From: JBFHRE01 sp041591895
GTDB taxonomy: Bacteria; Actinomycetota; Acidimicrobiia; Spongiisociales; ZC4RG35
Length of the DNA: 13,843 nt
Direction of reading: 5' to 3'
Assembly: GCA_041591895.1 (NCBI GenBank)
Contig: JBFHRE010000072.1
Span: 1-13,843, forward strand
The notes under the pieces were generated by a model. It searched no databases, was not told where the DNA came from, and worked only from the letters and a program-made list of their open reading frames with translations. Position numbers and translations under genes: made by a program. Every line of letters begins with the position of its first letter. Positions within the stretch are counted from its first letter, which is position 1. Positions 1 to 6,912 of the stretch are shown one piece after another.

Positions 1-1073
1 ATCGGGGGATCGAGCGCTCGGCTGGTCGAGTCGAGCGGGTCCACGGCCGGGTAGATGCCGAGCGCGGTCAGCGGCCGCGAGAGCACCGTGGTGGCGTCGA
101 GGTGGGCAAAAGCGGTGTGCGGGGCCGGATCGGTGATGTCGTCGGCCGGCACGTAGATCGCCTGGAGCGAGGTGATGGACCGGCCCTTGAGCGAAGTGAT
201 CCGCTCCTGGAGAACGCCCATCTCTCCGGCCAGCGTCGGCTGGTAACCCACGGCCGATGGCATCCGGCCCAAAAGGGTAGAGACCTCCGAGCCGGCCTGA
301 GTGACCCGGAAGATGTTGTCGACGAAGAGCAGCACGTCTTGGCGCTGCTCGTCACGAAAGTATTCGGCCATGGTCAGCGCCGACAAGGCCACCCGGAGAC
401 GAACGCCTGGCGGCTCGTCCATCTGGCCGAACACCAGCGCCGCCTTCTCGATGACGCCCGACTCGGTCATCTCCAAGAAGAGGTCGTTTCCCTCGCGGGT
501 CCGCTCCCCCACCCCGGCGAACACCGACACACCCCCGTGTTGGGTGGCGACCCGGTTGATCATCTCCTGGATGAGAACCGTCTTGCCGACACCGGCGCCG
601 CCAAACAAGCCGATCTTGCCACCCCGAAGGTACGGGCAGACCAGATCGAGAACCTTGATCCCGGTTTCGAAGACCTCCTTCTGCGGCTCGACGTCCTCGA
701 ATGCCGGTGGCTCGCGGTGGATCGACCACCGAGGCTCGGAGAAGTCCAGGTCAGGCGCGTCGAGGCAGTCGCCCCACATGTTGAAGATGTGACCAAGCGT
801 CTGATTGCCCACCGGCACCATGATCGGCGCCCCCGTGTTGCGAACCTCGGCGCCCCGGGTGAGGCCGTCGGTCGGTGCCATGGCGACGGCCCGGACCTTG
901 TTGTTGCCGAGGTGCTGAGCCGTCTCGGCGAGGACCGTCCGGGTCTGGCCGGCGACGGTGACGTCGAACTCGAGAGCAAAAAGGACCTCGGGCAGCTCCT
1001 CCGGCGGGAATTCCACGTCGACCACCGGTCCGGCCACCTTGACGATTCTGCCCACACTCTTGGTTTCTGCCAT
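1..1073 (-). CDS. atpD: F1Fo ATP synthase subunit beta (3' part cut by window edge)
   Basis: This is the catalytic beta subunit of the F1 head, which binds and interconverts ADP+Pi and ATP at three sites on the cytoplasmic face of the membrane. The first 357 codons are present; a full protein is usually about 470-480 residues, so the C-terminal helical domain with the DELSEED-type region is missing at the left edge. It starts MAETKSVGRIVKVAGPVVDV. The P-loop GGAGVGKT is at residues 158-165, the catalytic Glu region GVGERTREGND is at about 187-197, and the Walker B stretch LLFVDNIF and the GRMPSAVGYQPT segment follow. The ATG at 1071-1073 is preceded by a good Shine-Dalgarno site (AAGGAGAG, 1081-1088, 7 nt away). 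It lies 19 nt downstream of atpG in the same operon. The identity is certain; only the end is unknown. Confidence 0.97.
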   Translation of the reverse strand, partial: MAETKSVGRIVKVAGPVVDVEFPPEELPEVLFALEFDVTVAGQTRTVLAETAQHLGNNKVRAVAMAPTDGLTRGAEVRNTGAPIMVPVGNQTLGHIFNMWGDCLDAPDLDFSEPRWSIHREPPAFEDVEPQKEVFETGIKVLDLVCPYLRGGKIGLFGGAGVGKTVLIQEMINRVATQHGGVSVFAGVGERTREGNDLFLEMTESGVIEKAALVFGQMDEPPGVRLRVALSALTMAEYFRDEQRQDVLLFVDNIFRVTQAGSEVSTLLGRMPSAVGYQPTLAGEMGVLQERITSLKGRSITSLQAIYVPADDITDPAPHTAFAHLDATTVLSRPLTALGIYPAVDPLDSTSRALDPP

Positions 1074-1092
1074 CTATTCGCTCTCCTTGGAA

Positions 1093-1968
1093 TCAGCCTT
1101 CGGCCAGCGCCTCGGCGCCGCCGACGATTTCGGAAATCTCGGTCGTGATCTCGGCCTGTCTGGCCCGGTTCGCCGCCACCGTGAGGGTCTTGATCAGCTC
1201 CTCGGCGTTGTCGGTCGCCGCCTTCATCGCCCGCCGCCGCGCCGAATGCTCCGATGCCGACGACTCCAGCAGCATGTTGAACGTGAGTGCCTCCACATAA
1301 CGGGGCAGCAACCGGTCGAGGATCAGGGCCGGCGACGGTTCGAAGCTGTAGGAGATGGTGCCACTGCTCTCCCCGGAGGCCGGGGGTTCGATCGGAAGGA
1401 ACTCGAAGCGGGAGGCCACCTGGGTCATCGCCGACTGGAACCGGGTGTAAAACGCTTCCACCGAGTCGACGTCGCCCGAGGCATACGACTCCATGATCGA
1501 GTTGGCGATCGCCCTTGCGTCCCCGTACCCAGGAGTATCGGTGATCCCGACGAACGCCCGCTCGATCCGGTAACCGCGGTAGCGGAAATACGACTGGGCT
1601 TTCTTGCCGACTGCGAAGATCCGCACATCGACACCGGCCTTCTTGAGATCGATGATCCGCTGCTCCGCCATGCGAATGATCGTCGACGCATACGCCCCGG
1701 CCAGACCCCGGTCGGCCGAGACGATCAACATCCCGGCGGTCTTGACCTCGCGCCGCTCCAGCAGCATGTGCGATGCTCCGCCGGCGGCTCCCCCGACGTT
1801 TTGGATCACCTCGACCAGCTTGGCGGTGTAGGGCTTGCTTGCAAGGACCCGGGCCGACGCCTTCGGGATACGAGCGGCAGCGATCAACTCCATGGCGCGA
1901 GTGATCTTCTGCGTCGCCTGGACGCTCTTGATCCGCCGCCTGGTGTCACGAAGTTCAGCGCTCGCCAC
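1093..1968 (-). CDS. atpG: F1Fo ATP synthase subunit gamma
   Basis: This is the central rotor shaft of F1, linking the c-ring to the alternating conformations of the beta subunits. It has 291 residues, the normal family length. The conserved N-terminal helix (RDTRRRIKSVQATQKITRAM) and the C-terminal helix (NRARQAEITTEISEIVGGAEAL) are both present; these form the coiled-coil shaft. The central Rossmann-like part contains the VSADRGLAGAY segment, equivalent to the SDRGLCG motif of the family. The start is GTG at 1966-1968, 6 nt after the atpA stop, with GGAG inside the end of atpA as the likely ribosome site. An ATG a few bases upstream is in another frame. It is translated as part of the atp operon between atpA and atpD. 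Confidence 0.97.
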   Translation of the reverse strand: MASAELRDTRRRIKSVQATQKITRAMELIAAARIPKASARVLASKPYTAKLVEVIQNVGGAAGGASHMLLERREVKTAGMLIVSADRGLAGAYASTIIRMAEQRIIDLKKAGVDVRIFAVGKKAQSYFRYRGYRIERAFVGITDTPGYGDARAIANSIMESYASGDVDSVEAFYTRFQSAMTQVASRFEFLPIEPPASGESSGTISYSFEPSPALILDRLLPRYVEALTFNMLLESSASEHSARRRAMKAATDNAEELIKTLTVAANRARQAEITTEISEIVGGAEALAEG

Positions 1969-1974
1969 GAATCA

Positions 1975-3507
1975 TCACTCCGAGGCTTCGAAGGTTTCCT
2001 TGAACGAGGTGATTGCGCCATCGAGCTCCCCGGTATCGGGCAACTCGCCCGTAGACCGGATCTGCTCGAGCAGGTCGTCGTGTCGCACCCTCACGTAGTC
2101 CCGCAACCCGTCTTCGAAGCGCTTGATGTCACCCACGGCGATGGAATCCATGTGGCCATTGGTGACGGCGTAGATCACCAGCACCTGTTCCTCGACCGGG
2201 ACCGGAACAAACTGACCCTGCTTCAGCACCTCCGTGACCCGACGGCCTCGCTCCAGCTGGGCGAGCGATGTGGCGTCGAGCTCCGAGCCGAACTCGGCGA
2301 ACGCCGCCAGCTCACGGAACTGAGCCAGGTTGAGCCGCAGCGGTCCGGCGATCTTCTTCATCGCCTTGATCTGGGCGTTGCCACCCACCCGAGACACCGA
2401 GATGCCGGCGTTCATCGCGGGACGGATGCCCTGGTAGAAGAGATCGGTCTCGAGGAAGCACTGCCCGTCGGTGATCGAGATCACGTTGGTGGGGATGTAG
2501 GCCGAAACGTCGTTCGCCTTGGTCTCGATCACCGGTAACCCGGTCAATGAACCGGCCCCCAGCTCGTCGGAGAGCTTGGCGCAGCGCTCGAGGAGACGGC
2601 TGTGGAGGTAGAACACGTCGCCCGGATACGCCTCACGACCGGGAGGCCGGCGAAGCAACAGCGAGATCTCGCGGTAGGCGACGGCCTGCTTGGAGAGGTC
2701 GTCGAACATCACCAGCGCATGTTCCCCCTTGTACATCCAGTACTGACCGAGGGCCGAACCGGAGTAAGGGGCATACATCTGAAGAGCCGCCGGGGCCGAC
2801 GCCGGAGCGCTGACCACGACCGTGTAGTCCATGGCTCCCGCTTTCTCGAGGGCGTCCACCACCTCGGCGACAGTCGATGCCTTCTGTCCGACGGCCACGT
2901 AGATGCACTTGACCTCTTTGGCGGTGCCCTGATACTGCTTCTGGTTGATGATCGTGTCGATCAGGAGAGCGGTCTTGCCGGTCTGGCGGTCCCCGATGAT
3001 CAACTGTCGCTGACCACGGCCGATCGGGGTCATGGCGTCGATGGTCTTGATACCTGTCTGGAGTGGTTCGGTCACCGGCTGCCGCTGGACGACGGACGGG
3101 GCCTGCACTTCGAGAAGCCGGCGCTCGGTCGTGTTGATCGGGCCTTTGCCATCGATCGGGTTGCCGAGCGGGTCGATGACCCGGCCCAGCATCGCGTCGC
3201 CCACCGGAACCGAGAGCACGTTCCCGGTCTGACGGACGGCGGCGCCCTCCTCGATGTGGGAGGACTCGCCCATCAGCACGACGCCCAGGTCGTTCTCGTC
3301 GATGTTGAGCGCCACCCCTTGGAGGCCACCGGGAAACTCGAGGAGCTCAGACGCCATCACGTTCGGAAGACCCTTGACTCGGGCCACGCCGTCGGCGATC
3401 GAGGTGACATAACCGATGGTGTCTCGTTCGGTCACCGGCGACCAGCCCTCGAGGTTCTTGCGCAGGGCGGCCGTGATGTCTTGTGTTGTGATCGTCAAAT
3501 CAGCCAT
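1975..3507 (-). CDS. atpA: F1Fo ATP synthase subunit alpha
   Basis: This is the non-catalytic nucleotide-binding subunit that alternates with beta in the F1 hexamer. It has 510 residues from the chosen ATG, which matches the family. After the N-terminal beta-barrel, the P-loop GDRQTGKT lies at residues 172-179. The segment PGREAYPGDVFYLHSRLLER and the later SVSRVGGNAQIKAMKK, containing the conserved arginine that reaches the catalytic site, are both intact. I chose the ATG at 3505-3507, giving MADLTITTQDI, because AGGAG sits just upstream and a hydrophilic N-terminus is usual. A TTG 12 nt earlier (3517-3519) overlaps the atpH stop as TTGA and would add only MRRE, so it remains a weak alternative. 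Confidence 0.97.
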   Translation of the reverse strand: MADLTITTQDITAALRKNLEGWSPVTERDTIGYVTSIADGVARVKGLPNVMASELLEFPGGLQGVALNIDENDLGVVLMGESSHIEEGAAVRQTGNVLSVPVGDAMLGRVIDPLGNPIDGKGPINTTERRLLEVQAPSVVQRQPVTEPLQTGIKTIDAMTPIGRGQRQLIIGDRQTGKTALLIDTIINQKQYQGTAKEVKCIYVAVGQKASTVAEVVDALEKAGAMDYTVVVSAPASAPAALQMYAPYSGSALGQYWMYKGEHALVMFDDLSKQAVAYREISLLLRRPPGREAYPGDVFYLHSRLLERCAKLSDELGAGSLTGLPVIETKANDVSAYIPTNVISITDGQCFLETDLFYQGIRPAMNAGISVSRVGGNAQIKAMKKIAGPLRLNLAQFRELAAFAEFGSELDATSLAQLERGRRVTEVLKQGQFVPVPVEEQVLVIYAVTNGHMDSIAVGDIKRFEDGLRDYVRVRHDDLLEQIRSTGELPDTGELDGAITSFKETFEASE

Positions 3508-3515
3508 TTCTCTCC

Positions 3516-4049
3516 TCAACCGGCCCTGGCGGCCGTACGCAACGACTCGATGCGCCGCTTGACGGTGCCATCGATGACGGTGTCACCGACGGTGGCGACG
3601 ATGCCGCCCAGCACCGATGGGTCGACCACGGTCCGCACCTCGACTTCGGTGCCGACGGCTCGCGACAGTGCAGCTGTCAGACGGGCGACGGTGGCTTCGT
3701 CGAGCTCGATCGCCGATCGCACCTCTGCCAGCTGCTTGCCGGCCGAGGCGGCGGCGCGACCGGCCAACCGCTCGGCGATTGCGGGGATGTCTGCTGCCCG
3801 CCCCTGGCTCACCACCAGGTTGAGCATGGCGACGGTCACCCCCGACACTCGACCACCGACGAGGTCGTCGAGGATCGCCTGCTTGCGATCGGACGGGAGC
3901 TTCGGATCCGAGAGTGTGTCCCTCAGCTCGGTAGACGAGGCGAACGTCCTCCCGATTGAGTAGAACTCCCGTTCCACCTTGGAGAGCTCACCTTCGGCCT
4001 GTGCGAGCTCGAAGAGGGCTGCGGCGTATCCGTCGATGCGATCTGCCAC
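3516..4049 (-). CDS. atpH: F1Fo ATP synthase subunit delta (OSCP-like)
   Basis: This is the peripheral-stalk subunit that clamps the top of the alpha3beta3 head to the b dimer. It has 177 residues, a normal length for the short form. Here b and delta are separate genes, unlike mycobacteria, where they are fused. An N-terminal six-helix domain (DGYAAALFELAQAEGELSKV) is followed by the family C-terminal strand region (VDPSVLGGIVATVGDTVIDG) and a final RIESLRTAARAG helix. The start is GTG (4047-4049), immediately adjacent to the atpF stop TAA (4050-4052), with GGAG six bases before it inside atpF. This zero-gap junction suggests translational coupling. It is followed closely by atpA, with an 8-nt gap to the chosen ATG. 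Confidence 0.95.
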   Translation of the reverse strand: MADRIDGYAAALFELAQAEGELSKVEREFYSIGRTFASSTELRDTLSDPKLPSDRKQAILDDLVGGRVSGVTVAMLNLVVSQGRAADIPAIAERLAGRAAASAGKQLAEVRSAIELDEATVARLTAALSRAVGTEVEVRTVVDPSVLGGIVATVGDTVIDGTVKRRIESLRTAARAG

Positions 4050-4595
4050 TTACTTCTCCAAATCGGCCAGGTACCGCTCGACGAGACCCATCTGGGCGGT
4101 GCGGTCGAGGTTCTGACCCACCACCTTCTCGGCCAGGTCGATCGACAGGTTGGCCACCTCGCTCCGGGCCTCGGTGAGAACCCTCGACTTCTCGGCGGAC
4201 GCCTCGTCGCGGGCCTTGGCCACGATCTGCTCGGCCTCGCCCTGAGCCTTGGCGATGATGTCGGCCTTCACCGACTCCGCCTCGACTCGGGCGGCTTCGA
4301 TCATCTCGTTCTGCTTCGCCTTGGCGTCTGCCAACTGCGCCTTGTAATCGGCCAGCAGGCTCTCCGCCTCCGCCTTCGCCTTCTCGGCCTCCGACAGCTG
4401 ACCGCCGATGGCGGCCTGGCGGGCCTCGAGGGTGCGGTTGAGGGCCGGGACCGCCCACTTCCAGACGAAGAAGAAGACGATGACGAAGGCGATGATCCCG
4501 GCGATCAGCTCGTTGGTGGCCGGAAGCAGGATGTCGAGCGGGTCGCTCTTCTCCCCCTCCTCCACTGCGAGGATCGCGATCTGTGCCAGTGTCAT
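4050..4595 (-). CDS. atpF: F1Fo ATP synthase subunit b
   Basis: This is the membrane-anchored stator stalk, which dimerises and holds F1 static against subunit a. It has 181 residues. A short hydrophilic N-terminus is followed by one membrane helix at about residues 31-53 (IAGIIAFVIVFFFVWKWAVP). A long Ala/Glu/Lys-rich coiled coil fills the remainder, with the usual RNRTLEAR-type junction seen here as LNRTLEARQAAI. The C-terminus AEKVVGQNLDRTAQMGLVER contains the delta-binding helix. The reading frame stays open upstream to 4736, but that part is a shadow of atpE. The ATG at 4593-4595 lies 7 nt after the atpE stop and gives a normal b N-terminus. No strong Shine-Dalgarno site is seen, so coupling to atpE is likely. 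Confidence 0.95.
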   Translation of the reverse strand: MTLAQIAILAVEEGEKSDPLDILLPATNELIAGIIAFVIVFFFVWKWAVPALNRTLEARQAAIGGQLSEAEKAKAEAESLLADYKAQLADAKAKQNEMIEAARVEAESVKADIIAKAQGEAEQIVAKARDEASAEKSRVLTEARSEVANLSIDLAEKVVGQNLDRTAQMGLVERYLADLEK

Positions 4596-4602
4596 CTCGG
4601 TA

Positions 4603-4869
4603 TCAGCCCAGGAAGAAGAGCACGAAGCCGATGAGGGCGAGCGCCTCGGTGAAGGCGATACCCAGGAACATGGTGGTGCGCACCATGCCGGCTGCCTCCG
4701 GCTGACGGGCCATCGCCTGGACGGCGTTGCCGGCAACCAGACCCACGCCGATGCCGGGGCCGATGGCGGCGAGGCCGTACCCGACCACGCTCAGGTTTCC
4801 GGTGATACCGCCGGTGGCCTCCTGTGCGAGCACCTGCGCAGCGGTGAGAACTGCGAGCACTGTGTTCAT
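4603..4869 (-). CDS. atpE: F1Fo ATP synthase subunit c (proteolipid)
   Basis: This is the c subunit; its oligomer is the membrane rotor ring that carries protons. It has 88 residues, with a hydrophobic N-terminal extension, helix 1 (YGLAAIGPGIGVGLVAG, about 31-47), the polar loop ARQPE (54-58) that contacts F1, and helix 2 carrying the ion-binding Glu75 in GIAFTEALALIGF. The residues that bind Na+ in sodium-type rings are absent: the Gln position of helix 1 is Val42, and the residue after Glu75 is Ala. A proton-driven enzyme is therefore inferred. The ATG (4867-4869) has AAGGAA upstream. The 33-nt gap after atpB is the largest inside the operon, leaving room for the independent strong ribosome loading that c, the most abundant subunit, usually needs. 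Confidence 0.97.
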   Translation of the reverse strand: MNTVLAVLTAAQVLAQEATGGITGNLSVVGYGLAAIGPGIGVGLVAGNAVQAMARQPEAAGMVRTTMFLGIAFTEALALIGFVLFFLG

Positions 4870-4902
4870 GCTGGCTTGTTTCCTTTCTTCCTGTTGGGGA
4901 CT

Positions 4903-5733
4903 TCAGTGATGGTCGTCGTGGGCGACGACGATCGAAGATTCGATGTAGACGGCGGACAGGAGCGTGAAGATGTACGCCTGCAGGACTGCCACGAGCAGCT
5001 CGAAAACGAAGATGCCGAGGCCAAGGGCGAACCAGAGCGGACCAGCAACCCCCTTCCACCCGATCTCGCCGAAGTTGGTGAGAAGGTTGAGTGTGAACAC
5101 GTAGCCGGTGACGAGGAGAAGGCTGAGCATCACGTGGCCGGCGACCAGGTTGGCGAACAACCGCACCGCCAGCGAGAACGGGCGGACCAGCAGCGTCGAG
5201 ATCAATTCGATCAGGCCGACCAGCGGCTTGAGCGCCACCGGCACACCCGGCGGCCAGGCAAGGTGGCTCAAGTACCCGAGCCCCTGCTTCTTCAAGCCCA
5301 CGAAAACGAAGATCACCCACGTGACCAGGGCCAGGAACGCTGGGATGGCCATCCGGGAGGTGATCGGGAAGTTGACCAGTGGTGTGACCTCGAACAGGTT
5401 CCCGACCAGGATGAACAGGAAGATCGAGAGCAGGTACGGGAAGTACTTGATGCCGTCCGGCCCGATGATGCCGATGGCGATGTCGTCACGTACGAGGCGC
5501 ACGAGCGACTCGACGGCGGCTCCGAACTTGGAGGGGATCAAACGGGGCTTGCGGAAGGCGAACCACAGCAGCGCGACCACGATCAAGGCGGCCAGGAACA
5601 TGAGGATCACGGTGCGGTTGATCTGCGTACCTTCGAACGCCTTGAAGATGAAGAGCTCTCCGACATCCTCCGGTGCGCATACCGGGTCGTTGACGAAGTC
5701 ACACTCTGAGAGGGCGAGGATCAACGGCTCCAA
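4903..5733 (-). CDS. atpB: F1Fo ATP synthase subunit a
   Basis: This is the membrane stator subunit that forms the two proton half-channels next to the c-ring. It has 276 residues from the chosen start and several hydrophobic helices (about 43-60, 98-115, 129-147, 170-190, 196-220 and 232-262). The essential arginine is Arg191 in SLAVRLFANLVAGH, matching Arg210 of E. coli, and LQAYIFTLLSAVYI is the typical last helix. No ATG is available near the N-terminus. The TTG at 5731-5733 has AAAGGAA about 6 nt upstream and is preferred. A second TTG at 5722-5724 forms a TTGA overlap with the stop of the preceding gene and would shorten the protein by three residues. The exact start is uncertain; the identity is not. 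Confidence 0.94.
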   Translation of the reverse strand: MEPLILALSECDFVNDPVCAPEDVGELFIFKAFEGTQINRTVILMFLAALIVVALLWFAFRKPRLIPSKFGAAVESLVRLVRDDIAIGIIGPDGIKYFPYLLSIFLFILVGNLFEVTPLVNFPITSRMAIPAFLALVTWVIFVFVGLKKQGLGYLSHLAWPPGVPVALKPLVGLIELISTLLVRPFSLAVRLFANLVAGHVMLSLLLVTGYVFTLNLLTNFGEIGWKGVAGPLWFALGLGIFVFELLVAVLQAYIFTLLSAVYIESSIVVAHDDHH

Positions 5734-6164
5734 TCCAAGTTCCTTTCTTTCCCGCGGGAAACTGCGACCGCCTCCAGGGTCAGCAGCACCATATACGAAA
5801 TCACCGTCGCGATCCCAAACGAGAGCCGGTGGACGTCGATCAGGCGTGCGATCAGCAGCATCGACCCCATGATCAGCCCCAGTCGGAGGAAGAATCCGAA
5901 CAGAGCGGCGGCGTGATAGAAGGCGAGCGAGATCCGAATGGCGATTGTCAGCAGCAAACCGGCCAGGAGGAAGTTGCCCACCACGACCGCCACTCCGAGC
6001 GCCGATGAGTACGCCCCTGTCCATCCGTAGATGAGCCCGAACACCAACACGATCGGTGGAGCCACGTAGACGGCCCGCTTCACCGTGTGCCGGGCGATGA
6101 TCGCCTCCACCGGCGTCTCGGCCGGGATGCGGGTGGTCAGGCTGGAGGTTTCCCGCTCGTTCAC
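5721..6164 (-). CDS. AtpI-like membrane protein of the ATP synthase operon
   Basis: This is a 147-residue integral membrane protein with about four hydrophobic segments (roughly 33-50, 54-76, 83-106 and 113-134) after a polar, probably cytoplasmic N-terminus. Its size, topology and position directly upstream of atpB match the AtpI / ATP synthase subunit I group, which helps c-ring assembly or Mg2+ supply in some bacteria. I recognise no strict signature motif, so this assignment rests mostly on context. The start is GTG at 6162-6164, overlapping the atpZ stop by 4 nt (GTGA), with GAGGA upstream inside atpZ. It overlaps the probable start of atpB by about 13 nt, so the three genes are likely translationally coupled. 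Confidence 0.75.
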   Translation of the reverse strand: MNERETSSLTTRIPAETPVEAIIARHTVKRAVYVAPPIVLVFGLIYGWTGAYSSALGVAVVVGNFLLAGLLLTIAIRISLAFYHAAALFGFFLRLGLIMGSMLLIARLIDVHRLSFGIATVISYMVLLTLEAVAVSRGKERNLDWSR

Positions 6165-6427
6165 GAGAAGTCGTCCTCGTCGAGCAGCGTCGAAGACCGT
6201 CCGATGCCGTCATCGAGCTTCTTGGCGTAGTGCCATATCCGCAGAAACCCCGAATAAGAGCCGACGACGATGCCGAGAGTCACCAGCCAGGGCTCGGTCC
6301 CAAGCCAGCGATCGGCGAAATACCCGAGCAGGGTTCCGGAGATGATGGAGCCGAAGAAGGAGCCGCCGACGTTCCAGCCCTCGTCGACGGCAGAGGTGAC
6401 CTGCCGGTGAACGCTGTCGGATTTCAT
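6161..6427 (-). CDS. atpZ: AtpZ/AtpI family protein, first gene of the atp operon
   Basis: This is a small membrane protein of 88 residues that fits the AtpZ family (first gene of many atp operons, partner of AtpI in ATP synthase assembly or divalent-cation handling). It shows the family pattern of a glycine-rich helix followed by LLGYFADRWLGTEPWLVT and a second helix GIVVGSYSGFLRIW; the two helices span roughly 19-38 and 47-65. The ATG at 6425-6427 (MKSDSVHRQ) is chosen over an open extension reaching 6472, because that extension is made of the heptamer repeat array. No Shine-Dalgarno site precedes this ATG. A TAnnnT element 9 nt upstream suggests a nearly leaderless mRNA for the whole operon. 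Confidence 0.85.
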   Translation of the reverse strand: MKSDSVHRQVTSAVDEGWNVGGSFFGSIISGTLLGYFADRWLGTEPWLVTLGIVVGSYSGFLRIWHYAKKLDDGIGRSSTLLDEDDFS

Positions 6428-6436
6428 GGGGCTAGA

Positions 6437-6442
6437 AGGGTA
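6437..6442 (-). promoter_or_regulatory. Putative -10 element of the atp operon
   Basis: TACCCT on the minus strand, 9 nt before the atpZ ATG, fits the actinobacterial TAnnnT -10 pattern. It would start transcription about 2 nt before the ATG, which fits the absence of a ribosome-binding site. No clear -35 hexamer is seen; that position falls inside the heptamer array that begins at 6444. This is a short motif, so the call is tentative. Confidence 0.4.
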
Positions 6443-6443
6443 G

Positions 6444-6576
6444 CCAGCCTCCAGCGACCAGCTACCAGCCACCAGCTACCAGCCGCCAGCTACCAGCTTC
6501 CAGCCACCAGCTACCAGCCGCCAGCTACCAGCTTCCAGCCACCGGTTACCGGTTACCGGCTACCAGGTACCAGCCG
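6444..6576 (+). repeat. Heptanucleotide array, 19 units of CCAGCNN
   Basis: There are nineteen uninterrupted 7-bp units in perfect phase. Fifteen match CCAGCNN exactly, and units 15-18 (6542-6569) are variants such as CCGGTTA and CCAGGTA. Within the array a 35-bp block of five units is exactly duplicated (6472-6506 and 6507-6541). The variable NN positions follow a pattern (TA, CG, TA, TT, CA). The array lies in the intergenic region between glyA and the atp operon and ends 2 bp from the putative atpZ -10 element. Three units equal 21 bp, close to two helical turns. There are no spacers, so it is not CRISPR. A related array lies at 8236-8364. Confidence 0.9.
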
Positions 6577-6651
6577 TATTCCTCCCCCAGCGGGCGAAAC
6601 GAGCGTTGGGGGAGGTGCCCCCCAGTAAGTCGACACAGGGGCGGAGGGGGC

Positions 6652-6724
6652 ATGCCGGGCGACCCGCGACTGGAGGCGCCGAGGCCGAAGGCCTCGGCAT
6701 TAGGGGGTCGCCCCCGGAGGGCAT
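6652..6724. repeat. Nested inverted repeat (three coaxial stems)
   Basis: The outer arms ATGCC/GGCAT (6652-6656, 6720-6724) and middle arms GGGCGACCC/GGGTCGCCC (6657-6665, 6705-6713) directly abut on the left side and are separated by a 6-nt bulge on the right. They enclose a 9-bp perfect inner hairpin with a GAA loop (6678-6698). All arms are exact complements, so the structure can fold on either strand. It may be a structured RNA or a repetitive palindromic element. Its function is unknown. Confidence 0.55.
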
Positions 6725-6873
6725 CACCGGCCCTCTCACGGGGACCCGAGCGGTCGGAACCACGCTGCCCCGAACGGCCGGGCGACGACCGAGACCCCGC
6801 CGTCAGGACCGATCGGGGGTGTGGGGGTCGCCCCCCACAGGAAATCAGGAGCGGAGCAGGCGGACGCAGTCTC

Positions 6874-6904
6874 GGCCCGCGACCCGCGGCGGGCCCGAAG
6901 GCCC
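6874..6904 (-). terminator. Hairpins just downstream of glyA, possible terminator
   Basis: Nine bases after the glyA stop, the transcript can form GGGCC-UUCG-GGCCC (6904 to 6891), a very stable UUCG-capped hairpin. An alternative, mutually exclusive hairpin pairs GGCCCGC with GCGGGCC (6874-6880 and 6889-6895). Neither is followed by a U-tract, so this may be a non-canonical terminator or a 3'-end stabiliser. Confidence 0.45.
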
Positions 6905-6912
6905 AAAGGGCC

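Larger units (their letters stand above)
6577..6912. other. Non-coding GC-rich segment with nested inverted repeats
   Basis: About 336 bp without a credible gene, between the heptamer array and the glyA stop. It is dense with inverted repeats. CCTCCCCCA (6581-6589) pairs with TGGGGGAGG (6607-6615). TGCCCCC (6617-6623) pairs with GGGGGCA (6646-6652). GGGCGACCC (6657-6665) pairs with GGGTCGCCC (6705-6713) and is flanked by ATGCC/GGCAT (6652-6656 and 6720-6724). The perfect hairpin GCCGAGGCC-GAA-GGCCTCGGC (6678-6698) sits inside that stem. TGTGGGGG-TCGC-CCCCCACA lies at 6820-6839. Open frames across it are ordinary high-GC frames with no recognisable protein. It could be a structured RNA, a mobile repetitive element or glyA 3' UTR; the sequence alone does not decide. 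Confidence 0.6.

Noticed and set aside
102..1148. Long plus-strand open frame opposite atpD
   Set aside because: It is a GC-rich shadow of the atpD reading frame, with Arg/Gly/Pro/His-heavy composition and no motif. The beta subunit on the other strand is unmistakable.
958..3963. Long plus-strand open frames opposite atpG, atpA and atpH
   Set aside because: These are composition-driven antisense frames over highly conserved genes, with no recognisable protein.
4603..4869. Sodium-dependent ATP synthase
   Set aside because: I checked the c subunit for the Na+ ligand set. Val replaces the helix-1 Gln and Ala follows the key Glu, so the proton type is favoured.
6444..6576. CRISPR array
   Set aside because: The units are 7 bp and contiguous with no unique spacers, and no cas gene is in the window.
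6230..6628. Plus-strand frame encoding a 7-residue repeat peptide (SYQLPAT-like)
   Set aside because: It results from reading the 7-bp nucleotide array in frame and begins antisense to atpZ. There is no ribosome site, and the periodicity is at the DNA level.
6606..6912. Possible small genes in the GC-rich segment
   Set aside because: All frames here are low-complexity Arg/Pro/Gly runs with no motif, and inverted repeats explain the sequence better.
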